Assembly (NCBI GenBank): GCA_036500965.1
Contig: DASYBC010000122.1
Coordinates: 1-39,826 of the forward strand
Direction of reading: 5' to 3'
Source: AP-15 sp036500965
Lineage (GTDB): Bacteria; Pseudomonadota; Alphaproteobacteria; ATCC43930; CGMCC-115725
DNA length: 39,826 bases
Shown here: positions 8,354 through 16,929 of the stretch, piece after piece
Layout of the letters: each line of letters starts with the position of its first letter
Numbering within the stretch: the stretch's first letter is position 1
The notes under the pieces: generated by a model
The model's database searches: none
What the model saw: the letters and a program-made list of their open reading frames with translations, nothing else
Told to the model about the DNA's origin: nothing
Position numbers and translations under genes: made by a program

Positions 8354-9708
8354 CGCGAGCCCCGCTTCTGGACCAGCTCGCGCACCTCGGCGATCGACAC
8401 GATCGGAAACAGCCGCAGAAATACAAAAAACAAGGTAAGGAACAGCCCAATCGTGCCGGCCAGGGTCGCCCAGTCCCACAAGGTTGGGTAGTAGACGCCC
8501 CAGTAGGACGGGATCGAGTTGTGGCTGAGGCTCGGGATCACGATCACGAACCGCTCGAGCCACATGCCGACGATGATGCCGACCGAGATCAGGAACAGCC
8601 CGATCTCGCTGCGGCGCACGGCGGGCAGCCATAAGAGTTGCGGGATCAGGATGTTGAGCGCGATCTTCGCCCAGTAGGATGGTGCATAAAAGCCGAAGAT
8701 GCGGAAAAAGAACTCGCTCCTGTCGGCGACGCTGCTGCCGTAAACCGCACCCCACGCTTCCCACAGATAGGAATAGCCGAGCATCAGGCTGCCGACCAGC
8801 ATGACCTTTGCCAGCGCATTAAAATGATATTCGGTGATGATGTCTTGGAACCCATAGCCGCGGCGGACGAGGATCGTCAGCATGATCACCAGGGCCAGCC
8901 CGGAGATCACCGCGCCAAAGAAGAAATAGGGCGGGAATTGCGTTGAATGCCAACCAGGGGTGAGCCCGCCGGCGAAATCGAGGCCGACCACGCTGTGCAC
9001 CGAGATCACCATCGGCGCCATGATCGCGCACATGATGAAGTAGACGGTCTGATGGTTGCGCCAATGCCGCGCCGAGCCGCGCCAGCCGAGCGCCAGAATA
9101 CCGTAAAGGATCTGCTTGCGCCTAGTCTGCGCCAGATCGCGCACGGTCGCGAGATCAGGCAGCAGCCCGACATAATAGAACATGATCGACATCAGAATGT
9201 AGCAGAGCAGGCAAATAAAATCCCACCATAATGGGCTGCGCACTTGCGGCCACACCCCCATCACCGTCGAATACGGGAACAGCCAATAGAAAAAGCCGGG
9301 CCGGCCCAGATGCATGATCGGCATCAGCCCAGCGCAGGCCGCGGCACTCAGCATCATCGACTCGGCGATCCGGTTGGTCGCAGAGCGCCACGGCGAGCGC
9401 GTCAGATAAAACAATGCCGAGACGATCGTCCCGCCGCTCGCCAGCGCGATCCACCACACATATTCGGCGATCGCCAAGCCCCAGGCGACCGGGATATTGA
9501 CGCCCCAGACGCCGATGCCGTTGATGAACAACCAAGCCATCGCGACCACGAGCACCAGCAGCAGCGCGAGCGAAATGCCGAAGCCGACCCACCACCAGCG
9601 CGGCGCGTGCGGCCGCAGCACCCGCGCGCTGACCTCCTCGCTAAGCGAGGTCAAGGTCACCCCCGGTCGGACGACCGGCGCCGCGTCCGGCAAATCGGCG
9701 ATGGTCAT
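8350..9708 (-). CDS. actC: Alternative complex III subunit ActC (NrfD/PsrC-like quinol oxidation subunit)
   Basis: A 452-residue polytopic membrane protein of the NrfD/PsrC type with about ten helices. Characteristic stretches include YVWWIALASGGTIVSALFYL, RPGFFYWLFPYSTVMGVWPQ, WWDFICLLCYILMSIMFYY and the HSVVGLDFAGGLTPGWHSTQ loop. It is the main candidate for the menaquinol/ubiquinol site of alternative complex III. The ATG at 9708 lies four bases after the actB stop. It is the most conserved membrane subunit of the complex and its length is typical. Confidence 0.95.
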   Translation of the reverse strand: MTIADLPDAAPVVRPGVTLTSLSEEVSARVLRPHAPRWWWVGFGISLALLLVLVVAMAWLFINGIGVWGVNIPVAWGLAIAEYVWWIALASGGTIVSALFYLTRSPWRSATNRIAESMMLSAAACAGLMPIMHLGRPGFFYWLFPYSTVMGVWPQVRSPLWWDFICLLCYILMSIMFYYVGLLPDLATVRDLAQTRRKQILYGILALGWRGSARHWRNHQTVYFIMCAIMAPMVISVHSVVGLDFAGGLTPGWHSTQFPPYFFFGAVISGLALVIMLTILVRRGYGFQDIITEYHFNALAKVMLVGSLMLGYSYLWEAWGAVYGSSVADRSEFFFRIFGFYAPSYWAKIALNILIPQLLWLPAVRRSEIGLFLISVGIIVGMWLERFVIVIPSLSHNSIPSYWGVYYPTLWDWATLAGTIGLFLTLFFVFLRLFPIVSIAEVRELVQKRGSR

Positions 9709-9712
9709 GCCT

Positions 9713-12652
9713 CTATGCCTCGTCGTCCTTGATCAGCGGGTTGCGGTTGCGGATCAGGGCGGAATAGCTGGTGCGCGGCCGGGTGTTGAGCTCCTCGAGC
9801 AATACGTAGTCGAGCGGGCTCGCCTTGCGCCGGGCGACGGCGCTCTTCGGGTCGTTGCGGTCGCCGAAAATGATCGCCTGGGTTGGGCAGCTCTGCTGGC
9901 AGGCGGTGACGATCTCGCCGTCGCGGATCGGCCGGTTCTCGCGCAGCGCGTCGATCTGCGTCGTGCGGATGCGCTGGATGCAGTAGGTGCATTTTTCCAT
10001 GACCCCGCGGCCGCGCACCGTCACCTCCGGGTTCCACGATTCCGCTGGCCGGTCGTCCTCGATTGCATAGGCGAAGAAATTGAAGCGGCGCACCTTGTAG
10101 GGGCAGTTGTTCGAGCAGAACCGGGTCCCAACACAGCGGTTGTAGACCATCAGGTTCAGCCCTTCATGGTCGTGCACGGTGGCGTGCACCGGGCAGACCA
10201 CCTCGCAGGGCGCGTTCTCGCAATGCATGCACGGCACCGGCTCGAACGCGACACTCGGCTCGTCGGCGGCTCCCGAATAATAGCGGTCGATGCGCAGCCA
10301 GTGCATCTCGCGGCCGGCGAGCACCTGGTCCTTGCCAACCACCGGCACGTTGTTCTCGGCCTGGCAGGCGACGACGCAAGCCTGGCAGCCGATGCAAGAA
10401 TTAAGGTCGACCGCCATCGCCCAGGCATTGCCGGGGTATTTGTAGGCGGGATAGATCGATTCGTTGTTTCCCTCGTGCTTGAGGAAATGCGGGTTCTTGA
10501 CGAAATCGGCGAGCGTCCCCTCATGCACCAGATCGCGCCCGGCGATGCGGTCATGCTGCTGCACCGTCGCGAGCCGCAGGGTGTCGCCGGTCTTGGTCAG
10601 CGATTTCGCCGCGACCAGCCACGGGCTGGCAACGACGCGAAGCGCATACGCGTCAAAGCCGACGCCGACGCCGAGCCCGCCGGCGCGCCGGCCAAAGCCG
10701 AGCGGCAAGGTGACGCAATCGGGCGCCTGCCCGGGCAGCACAAAGATTGGCGCGCGCAGCTGGCGATCTCCGGCGGCGATCGCCACCACATCCTCGGTGG
10801 CGAGGCCGAGCCGCTTGGCTGTCGAGGGCGCGATCAGCGCCGCATTGTCCCAGGTCAGCCGGGTGAAGGCGCGCGGCATCTCCAAGAGCCACGGGTTGTC
10901 GGCGAACCGTCCGTCCCAGGCGGCTTCGTCGGGGCGAAATATGAGGTCGAGCCCCTTGGCCTCGGCTGCGGCGGCAGGCAGATGCGCGGCGAGATCGGCC
11001 GTTGGGGTCGCCGTGACCGGTGCCGCGGCGCTGTTCGCGACCACCCCGATGCGCACCGATTCATGCCAGAACTGCTCGAAATCGGCGTGCCCCTGCTGCT
11101 TGGCGGCGCTTTGCCAAAAGGCGCGCAGCAAGGCGTAATCGACCGGCATCGTGTTGCCCAGCAGGACCGCCAGCAGCTCCTGCGCCGAATGGCCGCCGTA
11201 CAATCTGCGCAGCTGCGGCTGTTGGATCGTGATCGTGCCGTCGAAGGCGCGCGCATCGCTCCAGGCTTCGTATTCGTGGGCGGCGGGGATATGCCAGGTG
11301 CTGGCCAGCGTAGTTTCGTCGGCATAGAGCGCAAGATCGGCCGAGAGCGGCACCTTCTTCAGCGCCGCCGCGAAATCGACGTCCGCCGGCGCGGTGTAGA
11401 GCGGGTTCGTCTCCAGCATCAGGAGCGTGTCGACCTTGCCGGCCATCATGTCGGCGGCGAGCTGATGCAGCGATTGTTGCTGCGAACCGGGCGAGGCGGC
11501 GACCGGCTCGATCAGCCGGATAGTCGCGCCGAAGCTGCCGAGCGCGCCGTTGATCGCATGCGCCAACAGGTGAATTTCGGCCGGCTGCTCGCGCCCCGCA
11601 TGGACCAGCGCGCGGCCATGATGCTGCTTCAGATCCTGCGCCGCCGCCTTCAGCCAATCGGCGTCCTTGACCTGCGCTTGCGACCATTGCTGCGGCCCGG
11701 CGCCGAGCGCCGCCGCGAGATAGCGCATTGCGGCGGCAAGCTCGGCCGGGCGCAGCGCCAGGCGATGATCGGCCTTGGCGCCGATCAAGGTCGGCGTGCT
11801 TTCGATCGCGTAGACGCGGCTCATCCGGCCGCCGGTCTCGGCCGGGCGGCGGCGCGCGGCGAAATGCCGGGCATAGGCCAGCCACCCCGGCACGGCCGAA
11901 ATCAGATCGCTCTCAACGGCAAAGATCACATCGGCCGAGCCGATATCGTAGACGCTGTCGAGCGGCCGGCCGAAGGCCTCTTTGGCGGCGGCGCGCTCCT
12001 CGTCGCGATGCAGCGGCTCCCACTGATGCCACTGCATTCCGGGAAAATCTTTGTTGAGCGCGGCGATCTGCGCGGTCAGCGACGGCGAGGTCACGGTGCC
12101 GGTCAGGAGCCGCAGCCCTTCGCCGTGATGCGCCATGAGGCGGTCGCGGCGCTCGAACAGCGCGGTGACAAAACCGTCCCAGCTGTCGATCTGGCCGTGG
12201 CCGACGATCGACTGGGCCCGGCGCGGATCGTAGAGCCCGAGGATCGTCGCCTGCATGATCGCGCTGGCGGCGCCGAGGCTCGCCGGGTGGTCGGGGTTGC
12301 CCTCGATCTTGACTGGGCGCCCCATTTGGCTTGCCACCAGCACGCCGGTGGCGTAGCCGTCGAGGGTGGTCGCAGTCGCGTAATAGCGCGAGCGCCCCGG
12401 AATAATGCCGAGCGGCTGCTCGACATAGGGAAGGAGCTGGCGCGGGTTGGGCTCGGGGCCGCAAGCCGACAACCCGCTCCCCAGCCCGCCGAGGGCCATC
12501 GACGCCGCCATCAGCTGCAGGAACCGGCGACGATCGACGCCGGCGAGCACGTCCCGGAAGCGCGGCACCTCGCGCTCGACGAGCGCGGCGAATTCCGGCG
12601 TCTCCGCCAGCTCCTCGAGGCTGCGCCAGTAGCTGCGTCCGGGCGCGTTCAT
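9713..12652 (-). CDS. actB: Alternative complex III subunit ActB (fused molybdopterin-like and iron-sulfur subunit)
   Basis: A 979-residue fused B1-B2 protein. A twin-arginine-like signal (RRRFLQLMAAS, 41-51) ends at a possible lipobox Cys64 (GLSAC). Residues to about 700 resemble a molybdopterin oxidoreductase fold; the family is known to have lost the Mo cofactor. Residues about 750-920 carry the ferredoxin-like Cys groups CIGCQACVVAC, CMHCENAPCEVVC, CVGTRFCSNNC, CTYC and CQQSC, i.e. several [Fe-S] clusters. It passes electrons from the quinol site to ActA. A GTG at 12661 is also possible, but the ATG at 12652 overlaps the actA stop as ATGA and is preferred. Confidence 0.95.
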   Translation of the reverse strand: MNAPGRSYWRSLEELAETPEFAALVEREVPRFRDVLAGVDRRRFLQLMAASMALGGLGSGLSACGPEPNPRQLLPYVEQPLGIIPGRSRYYATATTLDGYATGVLVASQMGRPVKIEGNPDHPASLGAASAIMQATILGLYDPRRAQSIVGHGQIDSWDGFVTALFERRDRLMAHHGEGLRLLTGTVTSPSLTAQIAALNKDFPGMQWHQWEPLHRDEERAAAKEAFGRPLDSVYDIGSADVIFAVESDLISAVPGWLAYARHFAARRRPAETGGRMSRVYAIESTPTLIGAKADHRLALRPAELAAAMRYLAAALGAGPQQWSQAQVKDADWLKAAAQDLKQHHGRALVHAGREQPAEIHLLAHAINGALGSFGATIRLIEPVAASPGSQQQSLHQLAADMMAGKVDTLLMLETNPLYTAPADVDFAAALKKVPLSADLALYADETTLASTWHIPAAHEYEAWSDARAFDGTITIQQPQLRRLYGGHSAQELLAVLLGNTMPVDYALLRAFWQSAAKQQGHADFEQFWHESVRIGVVANSAAAPVTATPTADLAAHLPAAAAEAKGLDLIFRPDEAAWDGRFADNPWLLEMPRAFTRLTWDNAALIAPSTAKRLGLATEDVVAIAAGDRQLRAPIFVLPGQAPDCVTLPLGFGRRAGGLGVGVGFDAYALRVVASPWLVAAKSLTKTGDTLRLATVQQHDRIAGRDLVHEGTLADFVKNPHFLKHEGNNESIYPAYKYPGNAWAMAVDLNSCIGCQACVVACQAENNVPVVGKDQVLAGREMHWLRIDRYYSGAADEPSVAFEPVPCMHCENAPCEVVCPVHATVHDHEGLNLMVYNRCVGTRFCSNNCPYKVRRFNFFAYAIEDDRPAESWNPEVTVRGRGVMEKCTYCIQRIRTTQIDALRENRPIRDGEIVTACQQSCPTQAIIFGDRNDPKSAVARRKASPLDYVLLEELNTRPRTSYSALIRNRNPLIKDDEA

Positions 12653-13299
12653 CGGTGGCACACTCCGCAGTCGCTGAGCGTCCTGGTGTGAATGTGATAA
12701 GCCGCCATCAATTGCTCACCGGAGGGGGTCGCCGGGGTGCGATGCCAGTGCGGGTTGAACACCTCGCTGAGCGGGCGCAAATGCGGCGCCGGATCGCGAT
12801 GGCAGGCAAGGCACCAGCTCATGTAGAGGGTCGTTGCTTTGCGGGTCAGCGGCATGTCGCCGATCGGCCCGTGGCATTCGGTGCAGCCGACACCCTTGGC
12901 GACATGGATGCTGTGGTCGAAATAGACGTAATCGGGCAGCGTGTAGACACGGGTCCAGCGCAGCGGCGTGTCGTCGGCCAGGCTCTGCCGCACCGGCGCC
13001 AGGATTGCGGCGTTGGTCCAGATCTGCGAGTGGCAGGTCATGCAGATCTCGGTCGCCGGCATGCCGGCGCTCTGCGAGATCTCGACCGTGGTGTGGCAAT
13101 AGCGGCAGTCGAGCCCGAGCCCGCTGACATGGTGCTTATGGCTGAACGGCACCGGCTGCGGCGGGATGTACCGTTCCTGGCTGTTGTAGCCCATCACCGG
13201 CACCAGCCAGATCAGCATGACCAGAAAGACGCTGCCAGCCGCCGCGGCGATCAGCGCCGCGTTCATCAGCATGTTCGCGCGCGGTCCGAAGATCGCCAC
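12649..13299 (-). CDS. actA: Alternative complex III subunit ActA (penta-heme cytochrome c)
   Basis: A 216-residue protein with one N-terminal membrane helix (about 10-37) and five c-type heme motifs: CRYCH 65-69, CMTCH 86-90, CTECH 139-143, CLACH 163-167 and CGVCH 211-215. Five hemes and a single anchor are the hallmark of ActA, which takes electrons from ActB clusters and hands them to ActE or the oxidase c domain. It is the first gene of the 12-gene operon. The GTG at 13299 is used; ATG codons at 13272 and 13266 would shorten the lead before the helix and cannot be excluded. Confidence 0.95.
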   Translation of the reverse strand: MAIFGPRANMLMNAALIAAAAGSVFLVMLIWLVPVMGYNSQERYIPPQPVPFSHKHHVSGLGLDCRYCHTTVEISQSAGMPATEICMTCHSQIWTNAAILAPVRQSLADDTPLRWTRVYTLPDYVYFDHSIHVAKGVGCTECHGPIGDMPLTRKATTLYMSWCLACHRDPAPHLRPLSEVFNPHWHRTPATPSGEQLMAAYHIHTRTLSDCGVCHR

Positions 13300-13627
13300 C
13301 GTGTCCCCCCGCCGCGGCGACGCGCCACCAGCTCCGCCAACCAGCGAAACGCGAGTAGATTAAGCCCGTTCCACATTGATCGCGGTATTTTGGCGGCGAC
13401 GGCGGCTTCCGGCGCACAGTGATCCGGCCGCCCTCCCTGCCGGCTCGCGCCGCTGGCGCAACTCGCCATCGCGGCCATTGTTAGGGATCAGAGAACGCTG
13501 TCGGACCCGAGGCGATACCCATGGGCGGCCAAACTCGTGCTGATACCGCCCGGCCGGCGAGGCCGGCGCCGTGGGCGGCGGAGACCGGCGTCAGGCTGCG
13601 CCGCCACCCCGCCAGCCGGGCTACGAC
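13300..13627. other. Divergent intergenic region upstream of actA
   Basis: 328 bases between the divergent starts of actA and the AI-2E-family permease. It must hold the promoter of the respiratory operon, but no clear -35/-10 pair, FNR-like or other known operator could be identified by eye. An eight-base direct repeat GGCCGGCG occurs near 13552-13568. Short frames on both strands in this stretch look like chance frames of high-GC DNA. Confidence 0.4.
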
Positions 13628-14710
13628 ATGACCTCGAGCGGCGGCGCGCCGCTGCCTCCAGACCGGTCGCCGACCGGGCCCGTCGATAAGATCGTGCGGA
13701 CGCTTGGCTATCTGGCCTTGCTCGGGGTCGCGGTTCTGTTCGTGTGGCTGACGTTGAAGGTCGATCTCGTGATTTTCGCCGGAGTGCTGCTCGCCGTCGG
13801 GCTGCGTCACCCCGCTGTCTGCCTCGGCCGCGTGACGAGCTTGCCGGCCGGTTGGGCCCTTGTTGTGGTCGTATTGGTGATTCTGGGCATTTTTTCCGGG
13901 ATCGGCTGGTTTTTTTCGCAAGGGATCGCCAGCCAGATAGACCAGCTATCGCAACAGCTCCCTGCCGCCTTTGTCAAGCTGACCGGCATCGTCAGCAAAT
14001 CGGGCATCGGAAAAACCATCGCCCAGCATGTCAGCACAACGAACCTCCAAACATCGCCGGCCGGCATGATCGAAGATTTCTTTGGCGCCGCGGTCAATAT
14101 GGTCGAGGTGGTCGGTGCAGTTGTGGTGATCCTGTTTCTTGGCCTTTATTTTGCGGCCGAGGCCGAGCTTTACGAGCGCGGTCTGCTGCGGCTGGTCGCG
14201 CCGGCCCGCCGAGCGCGGGTCGGCGAGATCCTGAACGAGACCGCGAACTCCCTGTGGTACTGGATCCTCGGCCGGCTCCTCTCGATGACGGTATTGGGGA
14301 TGCTGGCGATCCTCGGGCTTTGGCTGATCGGCGTGCCTTTGCCGGTGGTGCTCGGGCTGCTGGTCGGCTTGCTGGCGTTTATCCCGTATGTCGGCGCGAT
14401 CGTTTCGGCGGTGCCGAGCGTGCTGCTGGCCGGCGCGATCCGTCTCGACCTGGCGCTTTACGTCATCGTCCTGTTCGTCGGCATCCACACTGTCGAAGGG
14501 TACATTCTTGTCCCCCTGGTGCAGCGGCGGGTTGTGCACCTGCCGCCGGCGCTGACCTTGTCGGCACTGATCGTTCTCGGCGTTCTGGCCGGGTTTTTGG
14601 GCCTGCTGCTGGCGACGCCGCTGGTCGCCGCGACCATGGTCATTGTCCGGATGGCCTATGTCGAAGACCTCCTCGGCGACCGGGAAGCGGACTCGGAACC
14701 GTTCGCCTAG
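13628..14710 (+). CDS. AI-2E/PerM-family transporter (first copy)
   Basis: A 360-residue membrane protein of the AI-2 exporter/PerM superfamily. It has paired N-terminal helices (LGYLALLGVAVLFVWL and LVIFAGVLLAVGL), an amphipathic middle region with Gln/Ser-rich coils (SQIDQLSQQLPAAFV), and a C-terminal helix bundle with the family-like GVPLPVVLGLLVGLLAFIPY (then VGAIVSAVPSV) and VEGYILVPLVQRRVVHLPPA. The family includes TqsA (AI-2 export) and Na+/H+ antiporter-like members, so the substrate is not inferable. An in-frame GTG at 13571 would add 19 low-complexity residues; the ATG at 13628 is preferred. A second family member lies 2.2 kb downstream. Confidence 0.88.
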   Translation: MTSSGGAPLPPDRSPTGPVDKIVRTLGYLALLGVAVLFVWLTLKVDLVIFAGVLLAVGLRHPAVCLGRVTSLPAGWALVVVVLVILGIFSGIGWFFSQGIASQIDQLSQQLPAAFVKLTGIVSKSGIGKTIAQHVSTTNLQTSPAGMIEDFFGAAVNMVEVVGAVVVILFLGLYFAAEAELYERGLLRLVAPARRARVGEILNETANSLWYWILGRLLSMTVLGMLAILGLWLIGVPLPVVLGLLVGLLAFIPYVGAIVSAVPSVLLAGAIRLDLALYVIVLFVGIHTVEGYILVPLVQRRVVHLPPALTLSALIVLGVLAGFLGLLLATPLVAATMVIVRMAYVEDLLGDREADSEPFA

Positions 14711-14829
14711 AGGGCCCTGAGATTGGCCGTTCGGCAGATGCCGATGCCAATGTTTTTACGATCCTCGCGGGATCGCAGTGCTAAAATTCGCGTTTAGCGC
14801 ATGCGATGCAGCGTGTCGGAGGTAATTCC

Positions 14830-15045
14830 ATGCGTTCCGGTTCAGTGCAGAACCTGATCATGTCGAGATCGACCCCCGATTCATCGACTATTTTACGGCA
14901 TCCTGTCCAATATTTCTGCAAACGCCGCCGCGATCGAAGAAATGATCGATCCGCTCGGCTGAAGTTGATTTGCGCCGACGAATTGCCGCTAATGCATCAA
15001 GATAACGGCTCTCCTGATCGTCGAGATAGCCGGGTGGCGCCGTAA
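14830..15045 (+). CDS. Possible small gene upstream of the YkoP-like protein
   Basis: A 71-codon frame starting at an ATG with a perfect GGAGGT (14818-14823) six bases upstream. It ends three bases before the next gene's ATG, so it could drive coupled translation. The product is Arg/Ser-rich and matches nothing I recognise. Protein-like fragments in the other two frames (VEIDPRFIDYFTASCPI and ISANAAAIEEMIDPLG, about 14867-14959) raise the possibility that this is a decayed or frameshifted gene rather than an intact one. Confidence 0.35.
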   Translation: MRSGSVQNLIMSRSTPDSSTILRHPVQYFCKRRRDRRNDRSARLKLICADELPLMHQDNGSPDRRDSRVAP

Positions 15046-15048
15046 ACT

Positions 15049-15747
15049 ATGGCTTGGGGTACCGCCTCGTCGAATGATGGCCCGATTTCCGACACGTTCG
15101 CCGGAACCTCTGCCACCTGGCCGGACGAGCTGTGGGTCGGATCAGTCAGCTGGTGCGACGCAATTCTGCGCGCCTGCTATGGCGTCTATGAGTTCACCGA
15201 CGATCCGGCCTGCGTGTTTCGCATCGGGCTGAGCAAGACGCGGGCTCCGCTGGCGCTCTCCGACGGGACCCGGATCGACGCCGGGGAACTGGTCGGCACC
15301 CTGCATTTCTGGAACGAGCACCTGCCGCGCTATACCTGCGACGGACCAAACCTTGGATGGGCCCGCGCAATGCGCGACCAGGTCGCAAACTCGCTGCGCG
15401 CGCTCGCCCTCTATGTCGAGACCGATTGCGCTTGGCACGACGTGCGGGCGTTTCGCGCCGAGGCCGCCTTGACCAGCCGGCGCAGCTCGCGCCTGCATCG
15501 GGTCATCCAACGCTACGGTTTTGAGCAGATTGCCTCCGATCGCTCGATATTCCGGCGGGCCCACGATCTTGGCGATGATTTTCTGCTGTGGGGTCTGACG
15601 CGAGCCTTCAACCCGGCGGCACTGCCGCGGCTGCCCTTTCTTCGCGACCATCGCGAATTGTGGATCTCTCGCGGCTTCCTTCTCCGCAATTACCTCGCAC
15701 GGTCGCCGCGCACCGCCAGCCCAGCGGCTCAGTCCTGCGAAGCCTGA
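15049..15747 (+). CDS. YkoP-like domain protein
   Basis: A 232-residue soluble protein. The central pattern FRIGLSKTRAPLALSDGTRI, then DAGELVGTLHFWNEHLPRY, resembles the YkoP-type domain found alone or fused to polysaccharide deacetylases: a basic/hydrophobic strand, then DG, then G-[DE]-x-V-x-x-LH-x-x-N. No signal peptide or catalytic signature is visible. It abuts the glycosyltransferase gene (its TGA directly precedes the ATG), suggesting both act on the same lipid or glycan. Function is unknown; the family call is from memory of the pattern. Confidence 0.65.
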   Translation: MAWGTASSNDGPISDTFAGTSATWPDELWVGSVSWCDAILRACYGVYEFTDDPACVFRIGLSKTRAPLALSDGTRIDAGELVGTLHFWNEHLPRYTCDGPNLGWARAMRDQVANSLRALALYVETDCAWHDVRAFRAEAALTSRRSSRLHRVIQRYGFEQIASDRSIFRRAHDLGDDFLLWGLTRAFNPAALPRLPFLRDHRELWISRGFLLRNYLARSPRTASPAAQSCEA

Positions 15748-16929
15748 ATGCCGATCTTGCTGTGCGGACTGGCGTGGGCAGGCCTGGTCGGCTATTTGCT
15801 GTCGCGCGCGGTGCGCCAATTTCGCGCGCATCACATGATCCCTCTTCAACCGGCGTCGAGCGTTTCCCCGGCGGCGGTCTCGATCATCGTCCCGGCCCGA
15901 AACGAGGCCGACAACATCGGCGCTTGCCTGCGTGGGCTGACCCAGCAAGCCGACCTGGCCGCTGGAAGCTTGATCATCGTCGTTGATGACGGATCCGAGG
16001 ACGGCACCACGGCCGCCGTCAAGCAGCAAATTGCGCGCGGTCACCCGATTGCCTTGACCGCCGCCGGCCCGCTGCCGGTCGGTTGGGTCGGCAAGCCGCA
16101 TGCCTGCTGGCGCGGCGCGATGCTGGCCAGGGGCGGATGGCTGTGCTTTATCGACGCCGATGTCAGGGCCGCGCCGCAGCTCGTCGCCGCCGCGATCGAG
16201 ACAGCCGAGGCACAACGGATCGACATGCTGTCGCTGCACCCATTCCAGGAGCTTGGGAGCTTCTGGGAGCGGCTGGTGATCCCGGCCGGCCTGCTGATTA
16301 TCGCCTGCGCCCAAAGCTTGAACAGGCTCGGGAACTCGGAACCTGGGGGGGTCGGCGCCAACGGACAGTTTATCTTGATCAGGCGCGAGGTTTATTTTGC
16401 CGTCGGCGGGCATGCCGCAGTCGGCGCCGAGATTTGCGAGGACCGCGCGCTCGCCGCCAGCGTCGAGCGCGCCGGCTACCGCTTTCGCGTGCTTGCCGCC
16501 GAGCACCTCGCCACAACCCGGATGTACCGGGACTTCAATTCGCTGTGGGAAGGCCTGTCCAAGAACGCGATCGAGATCCTGGGCAGCAGCGGGCTTACGA
16601 TGGCCGCATCCACGGCCGGCGTCTTCGTCGGCTGGGCGGCGCTGCTGCTGCCGGCTGCGACCGCCGCGGTGATCCTGCCACAGCCCTCGCCGGTCGAAGC
16701 AATCGGCCTGGCGCTGACCGTGGCTGGCTCGGCAATCGTGATCGGGGTGCAGCTCGGCACCGCCCGGCATTTTCGCATCCCGGCGCTGTTCGGGATTTTG
16801 ATGCCTTGCGGCTACAGCGCGGCGCTCGTGCTCGCCTGCCACAGCTTCCTGCTGCGCCGCGGCCGGGGCGTGACTTGGAAGGGCCGGAAATACGACATGC
16901 ACCGCAAGCCCTCGGCGGGACGGTCGTGA
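15748..16929 (+). CDS. Membrane-bound family 2 glycosyltransferase
   Basis: A 393-residue GT-A enzyme. There is an N-terminal helix (1-20), then the GT2 domain with VSIIVPARNEADNIG (44-58), the nucleotide-sugar motif VVDDGSEDGT (78-87), the metal-binding DADV (CFIDADV), and a catalytic-base-like EICEDRALAASVERAG. Two or three C-terminal helices follow. The arrangement resembles hopene-associated HpnB and carotenoid CrtQ-type transferases, which transfer sugars to membrane lipids. A true HpnB assignment cannot be made without neighbouring squalene-hopene genes, which are absent here. It overlaps the downstream permease start (GTGA). Confidence 0.88.
   Translation: MPILLCGLAWAGLVGYLLSRAVRQFRAHHMIPLQPASSVSPAAVSIIVPARNEADNIGACLRGLTQQADLAAGSLIIVVDDGSEDGTTAAVKQQIARGHPIALTAAGPLPVGWVGKPHACWRGAMLARGGWLCFIDADVRAAPQLVAAAIETAEAQRIDMLSLHPFQELGSFWERLVIPAGLLIIACAQSLNRLGNSEPGGVGANGQFILIRREVYFAVGGHAAVGAEICEDRALAASVERAGYRFRVLAAEHLATTRMYRDFNSLWEGLSKNAIEILGSSGLTMAASTAGVFVGWAALLLPAATAAVILPQPSPVEAIGLALTVAGSAIVIGVQLGTARHFRIPALFGILMPCGYSAALVLACHSFLLRRGRGVTWKGRKYDMHRKPSAGRS

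Noticed and set aside
9497..12691. 1064-codon plus-strand frame opposite actB and actC
   Set aside because: A long antisense frame caused by high GC content. The actB frame on the other strand carries iron-sulfur motifs and a signal peptide.
15142..16902. 586-codon minus-strand frame opposite the YkoP-like and glycosyltransferase genes
   Set aside because: Antisense shadow. GT2 motifs lie on the plus strand.
15748..16929. Naming the glycosyltransferase hpnB
   Set aside because: The similarity is only at the level of GT2 motifs and topology, and no hopanoid synthesis genes are adjacent.
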